From NCBI GenBank assembly GCA_045642025.1, contig JAZUIB010000045.1, positions 1 through 62,856 of the forward strand: a DNA stretch of 62,856 bases, in the 5' to 3' direction. This document shows positions 8,081 to 17,158 of the stretch, piece after piece. Position 1 is the first letter of the stretch. Each line of letters opens with the position of its first letter. The translations under genes and the position numbers were made by a program. Origin of the DNA: Equadaptatus sp045642025. Lineage in GTDB: Bacteria > Synergistota > Synergistia > Synergistales > Synergistaceae. The notes beneath the pieces were generated by a model. The model did no database searches, was not told where the DNA came from, and saw only the letters and a list, made by a program, of their open reading frames with translations.

Positions 8081-10042
8081 ATGGACAATAACCTTTGGGG
8101 GCATACAAAATCAAGCTACTACCTTCGTCTGGCGGTGATTGCAACTGCAGACGTTCTGTCGGTGGCATTTTCGTATGCGTTGGCGTTGCTGTTGCGCTAC
8201 GACCTCATACAGCATAATATCCCTGCCGATTATATCTCGGCGGCAGAGTTGTTTATCCCTGTGGCATGCGTTCTCACCGTGCTTGTTTATCAGAGTCTTC
8301 GTCTGTATCAGTCCATCTGGGCATACGCGTCAGTAACGGAGGCGCTTCACATCCTCTATGCCTATGTTTTGCTTGCGCCGCTCCTTTATGTGGCAAATCT
8401 ACTGCCGGAATTCATACTTCCGCGCGGAGTTCTTCTTGTCGGTTTTGTTTTCTCTGCAATAGCCTGCTGCGCCATACGCTTCGGCTACCGTATAATGCGC
8501 TTTGCGCTGCATTACGAGACACATGAAAGTCCGTATCGTACAATGCTCATCGGCGGAGGCCAGGCAGCGCGCGAAATCATAAAAGACATCCGCCTCGGAA
8601 GACATTATGACTATAAACTCAAATGCATTGTCGATGACAACCCTGCAAAAATAGGCAGATATCTTGAAGGCATCAAAATAGCCGGCAACAGACGCGATAT
8701 ACCGCAGCTTGTAAAAGACTATCGCATCAACACAATAATATACGCGATTTCGGATGCTTATCAGAGTGACAAAAGCGAAATACTCAACATTTGCAAAGAA
8801 ACAGGCTGTAAAATACAGGTTGTTCCAAGCCTTTTCCGCCTTGTTTCCGGCGAACTCAACGTTACAAAACTACGTGAGGTCAACATAGAAGACCTTTTAG
8901 GCAGAGATGAAGTCAAAGTTAGCAACAGCGAAATATTGCAGGAATTCACAGGCAAAACTGTCATGATCACAGGCGGCGGAGGCAGCATAGGAAGCGAACT
9001 ATGCCGTCAGATAGCCAAAACAGCCCCTAAATTTCTTATCATATTTGACATCTACGAAAACGGAGCCTACTCGGTTCAGCAAGAGCTGAAATTCAAATAT
9101 CCCGGTCTTAATATAAAAGTTCTCATTGGCTCAGTACGTGACGACAAACGCATAAACTCTGTCATGCAGCAGTACAGACCTGATGTTGTATTCCACGCTG
9201 CTGCTCACAAACATGTTCCCCTTATGGAAGACAGTCCGTGCGAAGCAGTCAAAAACAATGTGCTTGGCACATACAAAACCGCAAAAGCGGCAATAGATGC
9301 CGGAGTTTCACGTTTCCTGCTCATTTCCACAGATAAAGCTGTCAACCCGACAAATATCATGGGTGCGAGCAAACGTTTGTGCGAAATGATCATTCAGTCA
9401 TTTGCGAAGAAAAATTCAGCAGACAGCAGGCAGACGACAGACGACAGACGACAGACGTCAGACGTCAGCAGACAGGTGACGGACAACGGACGACGGACGA
9501 TGGGCGACAAAGGTACTGTATTCTCCGCTGTACGTTTCGGCAACGTACTCGGCAGCAGCGGCAGCGTAATACCGCTGTTCAGACGTCAGATAGCAGAAGG
9601 CGGCCCTGTTACAGTCACTGACAAAAACATCATTCGCTATTTCATGACAATACCGGAAGCAGTTTCTCTTATCCTTCAAGCATCACACTATGCCAAAGGC
9701 GGAGAAATATTTGTCCTTGACATGGGAAAACCTGTGCGGATAGACGACATGGCACGCGACCTCATAAAACTTTCAGGCTACACGCCCGACAAAGATATCA
9801 AAATAGTTTACACAGGGCTTCGTCCGGGCGAAAAACTGTACGAAGAACTGCTTATGGATGAAGAAGGCATGCGCAAAACACGCAACGATCTCATCTATAT
9901 CGGCAGCCCTATACAATTTGACGAGGCAAAGCTTGAAGCACAGCTTGCAGAGCTTGACGCGGCGGCAAACAACGAAGAAGAACGTATCAAACAGGCAGTC
10001 GCGGAAGTGGTGGATACATATAAAATCAGCGGTAAACAATAA
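8081..10042 (+). CDS. Membrane UDP-sugar 4,6-dehydratase (PglF/FlaA1/CapD-like)
   Basis: A protein of about 653 residues that converts a UDP-HexNAc, probably UDP-GlcNAc, into its 4-keto-6-deoxy form. Four TM helices occupy about 10-140. A CoA-binding-like Rossmann domain (IGGGQAAREI) follows. The NAD-binding dehydratase domain begins at TGGGGSIGSE (about 295), with STDKAVNPTN and NIMGASKR (about 415-430). The usual tyrosine is replaced by methionine, as in the SMK-type C6 dehydratases. The ATG at 8081 is preferred because GGTGG precedes it; an ATG at 8066 is also in frame. An in-frame low-complexity insert of about 30 residues (near 446-477, D/R/Q/T-rich) lies between the active-site helix and the conserved AVRFGNVLGS strand. 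Confidence 0.92.
   Translation: MDNNLWGHTKSSYYLRLAVIATADVLSVAFSYALALLLRYDLIQHNIPADYISAAELFIPVACVLTVLVYQSLRLYQSIWAYASVTEALHILYAYVLLAPLLYVANLLPEFILPRGVLLVGFVFSAIACCAIRFGYRIMRFALHYETHESPYRTMLIGGGQAAREIIKDIRLGRHYDYKLKCIVDDNPAKIGRYLEGIKIAGNRRDIPQLVKDYRINTIIYAISDAYQSDKSEILNICKETGCKIQVVPSLFRLVSGELNVTKLREVNIEDLLGRDEVKVSNSEILQEFTGKTVMITGGGGSIGSELCRQIAKTAPKFLIIFDIYENGAYSVQQELKFKYPGLNIKVLIGSVRDDKRINSVMQQYRPDVVFHAAAHKHVPLMEDSPCEAVKNNVLGTYKTAKAAIDAGVSRFLLISTDKAVNPTNIMGASKRLCEMIIQSFAKKNSADSRQTTDDRRQTSDVSRQVTDNGRRTMGDKGTVFSAVRFGNVLGSSGSVIPLFRRQIAEGGPVTVTDKNIIRYFMTIPEAVSLILQASHYAKGGEIFVLDMGKPVRIDDMARDLIKLSGYTPDKDIKIVYTGLRPGEKLYEELLMDEEGMRKTRNDLIYIGSPIQFDEAKLEAQLAELDAAANNEEERIKQAVAEVVDTYKISGKQ
9418..9512. repeat. 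In-frame CAGACGA-type repeat inside the dehydratase gene
   Basis: About 95 bases of CAGACGACAGACGACAGACG-type units lie inside an enzyme gene without breaking its frame. They encode roughly 30 residues rich in D, R, Q, S and T that related dehydratases lack at this point. The units resemble the intergenic GACTAACGAC arrays at 1551-1596 and 23184-23215. Confidence 0.75.
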
Positions 10043-10079
10043 GCATTAAGTTAGAAAAGCCTGAAACAAATATGATTAG

Positions 10080-10560
10080 AACAAGATATTAAGTAAAACT
10101 GATATAGGGAAAATAAGATATAGCCCGAAACAAGATATAAGCAAAGGAAGCTATAGCCCAAAATAAGATATAGATAAAACAAGATAAAGACCGAAAGAAG
10201 ATATGGGGCAAAACAAGATATAGACAAAGGAAGATATAGATAAAAGAAAATATAGGTAAGAGAAGATATAGACAGACCAAGATAAAGACCGAAAGAAGAT
10301 ATTGAGTAAAACAAGATATAGGCAAAGGAAGATATAGCCCAAAATAAGATATAGATAAAACAAGATATAACACTAAAGAAGATATAGAAACAAGCTATCC
10401 GATTGAATATTTTGTTTTCGTAATATTTGTTTTTGTGATATATCTGCTTTTGGTAATATTTAGGTTTGTCGATATCTGGTTTTTACAATATTTTGTTTTG
10501 GTAATATCTGTTTTTTGTTATATCTTGTTTTGCCGATATTGGTTTTTGATAATATTTTAT
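10080..10560. repeat. Inverted low-complexity array, GATATAG family, copy 2
   Basis: A longer second copy of the array at 7690-8060, on the other side of the dehydratase gene. The left part (10080-10390) has about eighteen AAACAAGATATAG-type units. The right part (10405-10560) has the opposite-strand GATATCTGGTTTTT-type units. The central core CGATTGAATATTTTGTTTT is identical to copy 1. No gene was seen in this 538-bp gap. Confidence 0.8.
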
Positions 10561-10580
10561 TTTAGAGGTACTAGTTTGCC

Positions 10581-11822
10581 ATGTTCAAGAAAACAAACAT
10601 TGTTCCGTTTGAAAAAAAAGTATGGCTTTCAAGCCCCACAATGCACGGTGAAGAGATTAAATACATAACGGAAGCGTACGAAACAAACTGGATGTCAACG
10701 GTCGGCGAAAACATAAACGAAGTCGAACGCCTTGCTTGCGAATACACCGGCGCAAAATACGCCGTAGGGCTTTCTGCGGGAACGACAAGTTTGCACCTCT
10801 CAATGAGGTTTGCAGGGGAAAAAGCGTACGGAAAGCCTGCTGTTGGACACGGTGCGCTTGAAGGAAAACGCGTATTCTGCTCGGACATGACATTTGCCGC
10901 AACGGTCAACCCTGTTATTTACGAAGGCGGCATACCTGTATTCATAGACACAGAGCGTGATACTTGGAATATGAGTCCTGCCGCTCTTGAACACGCGTTT
11001 GAAATATATCCCGAAGTAAAAATTGTTGTCGTTGTGCATTTATACGGTACGCCCTGCAAAATTGACGAAATCAAAAAAATTATAAACGCGCACGGCGCAG
11101 TCTTGATAGAAGATGCCGCGGAATCTCTTGGTGCCACGTACAAAGGAAAACAAACGGGAACATTCGGAGAATACAACACCATATCCTTCAACGGCAACAA
11201 AATAATCACAGGTTCTTCCGGCGGCTGTTTTCTTACAGACGAAAAAGAAGCGGCGGACAAAGTGCGCAAATGGTCAACGCAGGCGAGAGAAAACGCTGTG
11301 TGGTATCAGCATGAAGAAATCGGCTGCAACTATCGCATGAGTAACGTCATAGCCGGAATTGTGCGCGGACAGTTCCCACACCTTAACGAACATATAGCGC
11401 AGAAAAAAGCGATATACGAACGTTACAAAGAAGGGCTCAAAGACCTGCCTGTTGAAATGAACCCGATACCCGCAAACTGTTTGCCGAACTACTGGCTTTC
11501 ATGTCTGCTCATAAAACCGGAAGCGATGTGCAAACAGACGCGCGGGGCAGAAAAAGTCAGTTACGTTCCCGAAAGCGGCAAAAGCTGCCCGCACGAAATA
11601 CTTGACGCAATTAGCGGCATAAACGCCGAAGGGCGCCCGATATGGAAACCCATGCACATGCAGCCTGTGTACAAAGCACATCCGTTTGTCATGCGCAGCG
11701 GGGCGGCGGAAAGCACAGGGGAAGACATATTCAGCAGAGGCCTTTGCCTGCCAAGCGACAACAAAATGACAACAGGGCAGCAGGAAAAAATAATTGAAGT
11801 AATCAAAAACTGTTTTGCATAG
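10581..11822 (+). CDS. DegT/DnrJ/EryC1/StrS aminotransferase (PglE-like)
   Basis: A 413-residue PLP-dependent sugar aminotransferase. Visible features are the N-terminal KVWLSSPTMHGEEIKYI, the cofactor region GLSAGTTSLHLSM, VVHLYGTPCKID, the aspartate of VLIEDAAESLGATYKG, and the Schiff-base lysine in NTISFNGNKIITGSSGG. Length and order are normal. It follows the 4,6-dehydratase, so the likely reaction is amination of the 4-keto sugar to a UDP-4-amino-4,6-dideoxy-HexNAc, as in bacillosamine-type pathways. The substrate is inferred from that neighbour. No acetyltransferase (PglD type) was seen in the window. Confidence 0.92.
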   Translation: MFKKTNIVPFEKKVWLSSPTMHGEEIKYITEAYETNWMSTVGENINEVERLACEYTGAKYAVGLSAGTTSLHLSMRFAGEKAYGKPAVGHGALEGKRVFCSDMTFAATVNPVIYEGGIPVFIDTERDTWNMSPAALEHAFEIYPEVKIVVVVHLYGTPCKIDEIKKIINAHGAVLIEDAAESLGATYKGKQTGTFGEYNTISFNGNKIITGSSGGCFLTDEKEAADKVRKWSTQARENAVWYQHEEIGCNYRMSNVIAGIVRGQFPHLNEHIAQKKAIYERYKEGLKDLPVEMNPIPANCLPNYWLSCLLIKPEAMCKQTRGAEKVSYVPESGKSCPHEILDAISGINAEGRPIWKPMHMQPVYKAHPFVMRSGAAESTGEDIFSRGLCLPSDNKMTTGQQEKIIEVIKNCFA

Positions 11823-11857
11823 ATAGTTTTTATAAAAATTTTAAAGGGTTAATATAT

Positions 11858-12868
11858 ATGCGAGAAATTGGCAGTGAGTTTCATAAAATACCTATGGAAA
11901 ATGCAAAGGGGATATCTTTGCCAGAAATGGCGGATCATGTGTTTGTATTTTCTGGCAGGACAGCGATTGAGACAGTGTTAAAATCTGTTGCAAACCATCA
12001 CAAAGTGCTTTTGCCGTCATACTGTTGCGACTCAATGATAGAACCCTTTAGAAAAGCCGGTGATGAAATTGGCTTTTATGATGTTAATTATTATGATGGG
12101 TTGAAAATTGATTTTACAACTTCTGACGATGTGGATATTGTGGTTATCTGTAATTATTTTGGTTTTAAGACACCTATGCCGGATTTAATTGAATTTAAAA
12201 AGCATGGTATTGTTATAGAGGATATTACACACAGTCTTTTGTCAGATATGTCGTATCATGACGTAGCAGATTATTGTGTTGCAAGTTTGCGTAAATGGTT
12301 TCCGTTAAACTGTGGTGGCTATTGTGTTTCTCGAAACAATTTGCTGGTTAAACCATATACTGAGCCAAAAAAAGTTTTTTTAAACCTAAGACGCAATGCG
12401 ATGATGCTGAAAACCAACTATCTTACTAATAAAGATGAATGTAAGAAGCAAAAATTTCTAAATATGTACAATATCAGCAATGATATGATTTCGGATATTT
12501 ATTCCGGAACAATCATTGATAATGAGTCTTTGTGTTTTATATCACATGTAGATGTAGAGAAAGTGCGTACCCAGCGAAGAAATAATGCACACACGCTTTA
12601 CGAAACGCTTAATGGAAAGGTGAATTTTATGTTTCCTGAGTGTGATATGGACTGTCCTTTATTTGTGCCGATTATCTTGCCTGGCCGAAGAGAGAAAATT
12701 AGAAACTTCTTGATAAAAAATAAAATATATTGTCCGGCACACTGGCCACAACCTATAACAAATTGTAAGTCAAATTTATATGGGATTGAGCTTTCGCTGA
12801 TTTGCGATCAGCGATATACTGAATCAGACATGAAGAGACTTGCATCGCTCCTTTGTGAAGTACTTTAA
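11858..12868 (+). CDS. DegT-like PLP-fold enzyme, cassette A
   Basis: A 336-residue protein with the layout of fold-type I PLP enzymes: FSGRTAIETVLKSV near the start, VLLPSYCCDSMIEPFRKAG, VVICNYFGF, an IVIEDITHSLLSD aspartate strand and the putative Schiff-base lysine in ASLRKWFPLNCGGY. It is shorter and quite divergent from ordinary sugar aminotransferases. The protein at 28843-29790 shares this layout (for example SCRKFFGVPDGSY). Both sit beside ATP-grasp genes, so they form paired cassettes. The substrate is unknown; an aminotransferase step in making a polysaccharide substituent is the simplest guess. The gene and its next two neighbours are AT-richer than the DegT gene before them. Confidence 0.7.
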   Translation: MREIGSEFHKIPMENAKGISLPEMADHVFVFSGRTAIETVLKSVANHHKVLLPSYCCDSMIEPFRKAGDEIGFYDVNYYDGLKIDFTTSDDVDIVVICNYFGFKTPMPDLIEFKKHGIVIEDITHSLLSDMSYHDVADYCVASLRKWFPLNCGGYCVSRNNLLVKPYTEPKKVFLNLRRNAMMLKTNYLTNKDECKKQKFLNMYNISNDMISDIYSGTIIDNESLCFISHVDVEKVRTQRRNNAHTLYETLNGKVNFMFPECDMDCPLFVPIILPGRREKIRNFLIKNKIYCPAHWPQPITNCKSNLYGIELSLICDQRYTESDMKRLASLLCEVL

Positions 12869-12945
12869 ATAAGATTACAGTTAAATATCGATGTTAATTA
12901 CTGTGGTTAAAGTCAAAGTTTAACACTGATTGGAGAGTAAATAAT

Positions 12946-14025
12946 ATGGCAACGATTTTGATAACAGGAATAGGTGGCTTGACACCACGCTCAATTACGA
13001 AAAATATCCGAGAAAACCATCCTAATTATAGAATAATAGGATGTGATGTTGAGAAAAAAGCAGTAGGTTTTTTTATGGAAGGTTTGCTCAATGAGTATTA
13101 CATTAGTCCAAGTTGCACCTCAGCAGAATATTTCCCATGGATAGAAAAACTTGTTGCTGAAAAGAGTATCGATTATGCTTTTGTACAGCCTGAAAGCGAA
13201 ATAGTTGAGTGGGGAGATTATTATGAGAAACATGGTAAGTTTCCATGCCCTGTATTTATGGGATGTAAAACACTTTCCGAATCATTAAGAGATAAGTCTA
13301 TAATGGCTGATCTTCTTAATGGGACGGAATTTATTCCAAAAACAATTAAGGTTACACAAGAAAATCCACGTTTTGAAGATGTTGAAAACAAAATAGGTTT
13401 TCCGTGTTGGATTCGTGCCACAGAAGGCACAGGAGGCTTGGGTTCTCTTCGCCTTGATGACATAAGCAGTTATAAAAGTTGGTTGTTTATAAATGCGGAA
13501 ATACCTGAATTCACAGTATCAGAATTTTTAACTGGGAGGCACCTTGCCAATGAAATGCTTTATTACAATGGAGAGTATGTGAAAGGGGCTGCTCTTGAAT
13601 GTGTAGAATATGTTATGGCGAATACTGCTCCGTCACGTGTTACAGGTAATACTCATTTTGGGCGTTTCCTTAATGAAGACAAAATCAACGAATTCTGCGA
13701 TAGATGTATTAAATACCTTGAAAAGAAACTCAATGTAGCTGCGCATGGTATACTGTCATTTGATTTGAAGGAAGATAGCAAGGGTAATATAAAAGTTACA
13801 GAAGTCAATATTCGTCACATGGCTTATGCAGGCGTTATGGCACATGTTGGTTTTAATCTGATAGAAGATACAATAAAAATTCTGGAAGATGGGAATTGTG
13901 ACCGTATAGAACGTGCTCCGTTCTATCATTACAGTAAGCCGTACGTATTCCTTAGAGATGTCGATATTGAGCCAATAGTACTTGAAAGTGAAGAAATTTT
14001 TGACAATCCGAAGAGTAAATTTTAG
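12946..14025 (+). CDS. ATP-grasp ligase, CarB-like, cassette A
   Basis: A 359-residue protein of the carbamoyl-phosphate-synthase-like ATP-grasp type. The N-terminal preATP-grasp Rossmann fold begins TILITGIGGLTPRSITKNI. The ATP-grasp part includes IPKTIKV, FPCWIRATEGTGGLGSLR (phosphate-binding loop), FTVSEFLTGRHLANEML and the metal-site strand FDLKEDSKGNIKVTEVNIR. Members of this superfamily join a carboxylate to an amine or other nucleophile through an acyl phosphate. The substrate is not evident. It lies between the DegT-like enzyme and a second ATP-grasp gene, which suggests stepwise assembly of a small substituent. Confidence 0.75.
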   Translation: MATILITGIGGLTPRSITKNIRENHPNYRIIGCDVEKKAVGFFMEGLLNEYYISPSCTSAEYFPWIEKLVAEKSIDYAFVQPESEIVEWGDYYEKHGKFPCPVFMGCKTLSESLRDKSIMADLLNGTEFIPKTIKVTQENPRFEDVENKIGFPCWIRATEGTGGLGSLRLDDISSYKSWLFINAEIPEFTVSEFLTGRHLANEMLYYNGEYVKGAALECVEYVMANTAPSRVTGNTHFGRFLNEDKINEFCDRCIKYLEKKLNVAAHGILSFDLKEDSKGNIKVTEVNIRHMAYAGVMAHVGFNLIEDTIKILEDGNCDRIERAPFYHYSKPYVFLRDVDIEPIVLESEEIFDNPKSKF

Positions 14026-14058
14026 AAGACAGATAACTATTATAGGCAGGTTGTGTAA

Positions 14059-15336
14059 ATGTTTGCTAAAGTTTGTGGTAAAAAGTTACTTGTATTGGGC
14101 GCTGAAGCGAGTACAACGAATATAGTAGCGCAGGCTAAAGATATGGGTATTTACACTATAGTGACTGAAAGGTCTGGCGATTTGTCAAATCTTCCCGCAA
14201 AAAAAATTGCTGATGAGATTTGGGATATTGATTATTCAAACATTGATTTACTTTCAAAGAAATGCAAACAGTGTGGTGTAGATGGTGTAATGTCTGGCTA
14301 TAGCGACAGTAAAGTTCTGTATGCCGCTCGATTATCACAAAATCTTGGAACACCGTTTTATGTTACTCCTGTGCAGATTGAAATGACGCGCAATAAAAGA
14401 ACATTTAAGAAAATGTGTGTTAAACACAATATTAATGTTCCTGTTGAGTATTGCAAAAATGGAAAAATCACTTCGGAGGAATGTGACAACATTGTATATC
14501 CGGTTATTGTTAAACCTGCAGATTATGGCGGACGTATTGGAATTAGTGTATGTCATAACCGAACAGAACTTGATTTAGCAGTTAAAATTGCAAGACAAAA
14601 ATCTGAGGCAGATGAGATTGTTGTTGAAGAGTATATCAGCGGAATAGAATTTACTGCCATTTATACGATAGTTGACGGTGAGAAGAGTTTGTCAATCGTA
14701 AATGATAAATATCTCTCACAGGAGGGTAATAAATATGCCTGTTTGTGTGATGTTGCCATTACACCGTCAAAATATTATAAACTCTACAAAGAAACCGTCG
14801 ATGCTCAAATTCAAGAATTACTGCAAGAACTTGGTGTAATGAACGGTATAGCAGGTTTCCAGGGAATCATTGCTAACGGCAAAATTACAATTTTTGAAAT
14901 GGGATTGCGGTTGAACGGAGGCAATGATTGGAAATTGCTTGCAGAGTGCAACGGAATTAATCACATGAAAATGTTGATTAACTATTCGCTTACAGGTGAA
15001 ATGGGCGACTCTCTGAGTAAAGATAATCCTGAACTTAAAGATTATATGTGCACGTATGTTGTCTATGCCCATGCAGGAGAAGTCGGCTTTGTTGATTATC
15101 ATGAGATCGAAGGACAGCAGGCGATAATTGATATCAGTTCATACGTTTACGTTGGAAAAGTAATACCGGATTATGGTACTACGCAGCAGAGGGTTATTTC
15201 GTTTAAAATAAGGACGAAGCATTTGGAGGAACTTATAGACAAAATTTATTTTATTCAAACTCATCTAAGAGTGGAAGATAAATTTGGCAAAAGTCTGCTT
15301 TTCTCAAAATTTGATACATCAAGGCTTCTGTATTGA
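14059..15336 (+). CDS. ATP-grasp ligase (PurK/CarB-like), cassette A
   Basis: A 425-residue ATP-grasp enzyme. It starts with a preATP-grasp fold (GKKLLVLGAEASTTNIVAQA), then has TRNKRTFKKMC, the ATP loop YPVIVKPADYGGRIGISV, IVVEEYISGIEFTAIYT and the metal-binding FEMGLRLNGGNDW. It is a clear paralogue of the protein at 29783-31051 along its whole length, including TRNKR, YPVIVKP, LRLNGGN/YRLNGGN, GTTQQ and the C-terminal FDTSR/FDTTR. It probably forms an amide or ester bond in a polysaccharide substituent; neither substrate is known. It sits directly before the initiating sugar transferase. Confidence 0.78.
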   Translation: MFAKVCGKKLLVLGAEASTTNIVAQAKDMGIYTIVTERSGDLSNLPAKKIADEIWDIDYSNIDLLSKKCKQCGVDGVMSGYSDSKVLYAARLSQNLGTPFYVTPVQIEMTRNKRTFKKMCVKHNINVPVEYCKNGKITSEECDNIVYPVIVKPADYGGRIGISVCHNRTELDLAVKIARQKSEADEIVVEEYISGIEFTAIYTIVDGEKSLSIVNDKYLSQEGNKYACLCDVAITPSKYYKLYKETVDAQIQELLQELGVMNGIAGFQGIIANGKITIFEMGLRLNGGNDWKLLAECNGINHMKMLINYSLTGEMGDSLSKDNPELKDYMCTYVVYAHAGEVGFVDYHEIEGQQAIIDISSYVYVGKVIPDYGTTQQRVISFKIRTKHLEELIDKIYFIQTHLRVEDKFGKSLLFSKFDTSRLLY

Positions 15337-15364
15337 TTTCGTAAAATATAAGGAATGATGTGAC

Positions 15365-16081
15365 ATGAAACAGATTGTGCCAAGACATAAATTCTATAAC
15401 AGCGTTATAAAAAGATTTTTTGACATCGCGGTTTCATTGCTGTTTATGTTGTGTTTCAGTTGGCTGTATTTAGTTGTTGCAGCTGCGGTACTGATAAGTT
15501 TTGGCTGGCCGGTTATTTTTACCCATAGAAGACCTGGAAAAATTGATCCAAACACAGGAAAAGAAAAACTGTTCAATTTGTATAAATTTAGGTCAATGAC
15601 TAATGAAGTGGATTCAAAAGGAGTGCTTTTGCCTAGCGCAGACAGATTAACAAAATTCGGCAAAAAACTTCGGCTGACAAGCCTTGATGAATTGCCTGAG
15701 TTATGGAATATTTTTACAGGAGATATGAGCCTTGTTGGCCCGCGTCCATGGAATGAAAAGGCTTTGCCGTATTATACCGAAACAGAACATATGCGCCATA
15801 ATGTCCGTCCTGGACTTACAGGACTGGCGCAGATAAACGGCAGAAACGTTTCCGACTGGTGCGAAAGAATAAAATATGACCTTTACTATGTTGAGAATGT
15901 GTCGTTCCAAATGGATTTGAAAATTATATTGAAAACAGTAAAAAAAGTTTTTATGCACGAGGATATCGTTGAAGCCGGTAAACAGATTTTTTTCTGGGAT
16001 TACAGGGAACAACAATGGAGGGATGGAGTTCTTCCAAAACCTGAGTTATTTGATGCCGATAGTTCCGCAAATCAAAAATAG
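15365..16081 (+). CDS. Undecaprenyl-phosphate sugar-phosphate transferase (WcaJ/PglC type)
   Basis: A 238-residue initiating enzyme that moves a sugar-1-phosphate from a UDP-sugar to undecaprenyl phosphate. It has one N-terminal membrane helix (about 18-44), the KFRSM motif, LRLTSLDELPELWNIF, GDMSLVGPRP and RPGLTGLAQINGRN, all hallmark segments of monotopic phosphoglycosyl transferases. The length matches the short PglC/WcaJ-core form. With the dehydratase and aminotransferase upstream, a diamino- or amino-dideoxy sugar is the likely first sugar. An AGGAATG-type ribosome site lies 5' of the ATG. Confidence 0.92.
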   Translation: MKQIVPRHKFYNSVIKRFFDIAVSLLFMLCFSWLYLVVAAAVLISFGWPVIFTHRRPGKIDPNTGKEKLFNLYKFRSMTNEVDSKGVLLPSADRLTKFGKKLRLTSLDELPELWNIFTGDMSLVGPRPWNEKALPYYTETEHMRHNVRPGLTGLAQINGRNVSDWCERIKYDLYYVENVSFQMDLKIILKTVKKVFMHEDIVEAGKQIFFWDYREQQWRDGVLPKPELFDADSSANQK

Positions 16082-16129
16082 AGGCATATCTTGCTCTGTA
16101 ATCATGAAATACAACAAAGGTGTGTTGAA

Positions 16130-17095
16130 ATGAAAGAACTTATTTCGGTCATAGTGCCTGTATATAAGGTTGAAAAATATATTGCTACATGTCTTGAAAG
16201 CATTTTAAAGCAGACATACAGCAATCTTGAAATTATTGTTGTCAATGACGGTTCGCCTGACAACGCAATGTCTATTGTTGAAGAATACGCGGCAAAAGAT
16301 TCGCGTATAAAATGTTATTCCAAAGAAAACGGCGGGCTTTCATCTGCGCGTAACTGCGGACTGGAACGTATGACAGGAGAATACTATACGTTTGTTGATA
16401 GTGATGATGAGATACTGCCTGAAATGATAGAAAAGTTGTATGATCGGATGAGGGCTACCAACGCAGATGTCAGCACCTGTGGCAGAATAGTTCGTTATCA
16501 AAATAATGATCGAGTTCGTTTCTGCGAAGAAAGGATTATTGAGGGTAAGGAAAAAGTTTACAGAGAATTTTTAACACGTACAATCCAACATAGCGTTTGG
16601 GCTAAACTATTTAAAGCTGATACAAAATTATATTTTGAAAAAGGGATTATATTTGAGGATACGGAATGGTGTTCTAGGTATATGTTATTAATCAATCGTG
16701 TTGCAACGTGTGATTTTCCAGGGTATATATACTGCATGAGAAGTGATTCTACGACACATTCAGCATTAAGTACAAGGAATTTTGATTATGTTTATGTAAT
16801 CCAAAAAATTAAAGACAATATATTGGCCCTGAATATTGACTGTAGAGAAGAATTCTTGAAATTTAAGTTGGATGGTTATCTTCACATTCTAAAAAGGGCT
16901 ATTAAATCCAAGAAATATAACGCATACTCTGACAAGTCTGTCCCGTTGGTTAGATGGATTAAGGATAGTATAAAATTCATTTTGCAAAATATATTAGACG
17001 CAATCAGAAAATCTATGCATTATTGTTCTATATGGATAATGCTTTTGTTTGGGAATTGTTTGCCAAATGTTTACGGGAAAGAGAGGTTGGCCTGA
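16130..17095 (+). CDS. Family 2 glycosyltransferase
   Basis: A protein of about 321 residues with a classical GT-A fold: ISVIVPVYKVEKYIATCLES, IIVVNDGSPDN, the acceptor-side ENGGLSSARNCGLERM and the metal-binding DSDD. A C-terminal hydrophobic stretch (SIWIMLLFGNCLPNVYG) may sit at the membrane. The ATG at 16130 follows AAAGGTG; an in-frame TTG at 16091 has no such site. It should add a sugar to the lipid-linked chain. Donor and linkage cannot be read from the sequence. Confidence 0.9.
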   Translation: MKELISVIVPVYKVEKYIATCLESILKQTYSNLEIIVVNDGSPDNAMSIVEEYAAKDSRIKCYSKENGGLSSARNCGLERMTGEYYTFVDSDDEILPEMIEKLYDRMRATNADVSTCGRIVRYQNNDRVRFCEERIIEGKEKVYREFLTRTIQHSVWAKLFKADTKLYFEKGIIFEDTEWCSRYMLLINRVATCDFPGYIYCMRSDSTTHSALSTRNFDYVYVIQKIKDNILALNIDCREEFLKFKLDGYLHILKRAIKSKKYNAYSDKSVPLVRWIKDSIKFILQNILDAIRKSMHYCSIWIMLLFGNCLPNVYGKERLA

Positions 17096-17158
17096 AATAG
17101 CTGTACTATGTACGCATAACATAAGGCATATTTGTAACAGAAAGGGGGGGTGCTTAAT

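Noticed and set aside
7120..8168. Long open frames on the minus strand rich in F, Y, L, I and S
   Set aside because: They are translations of the A-rich repeat array and of the Wzz gene in a wrong frame; the composition follows the repeat unit and no ribosome site supports them.
10051..10373. Three overlapping minus-strand frames in the second array
   Set aside because: Same cause: all three frames stay open because the repeat unit has no stop codon on that strand.
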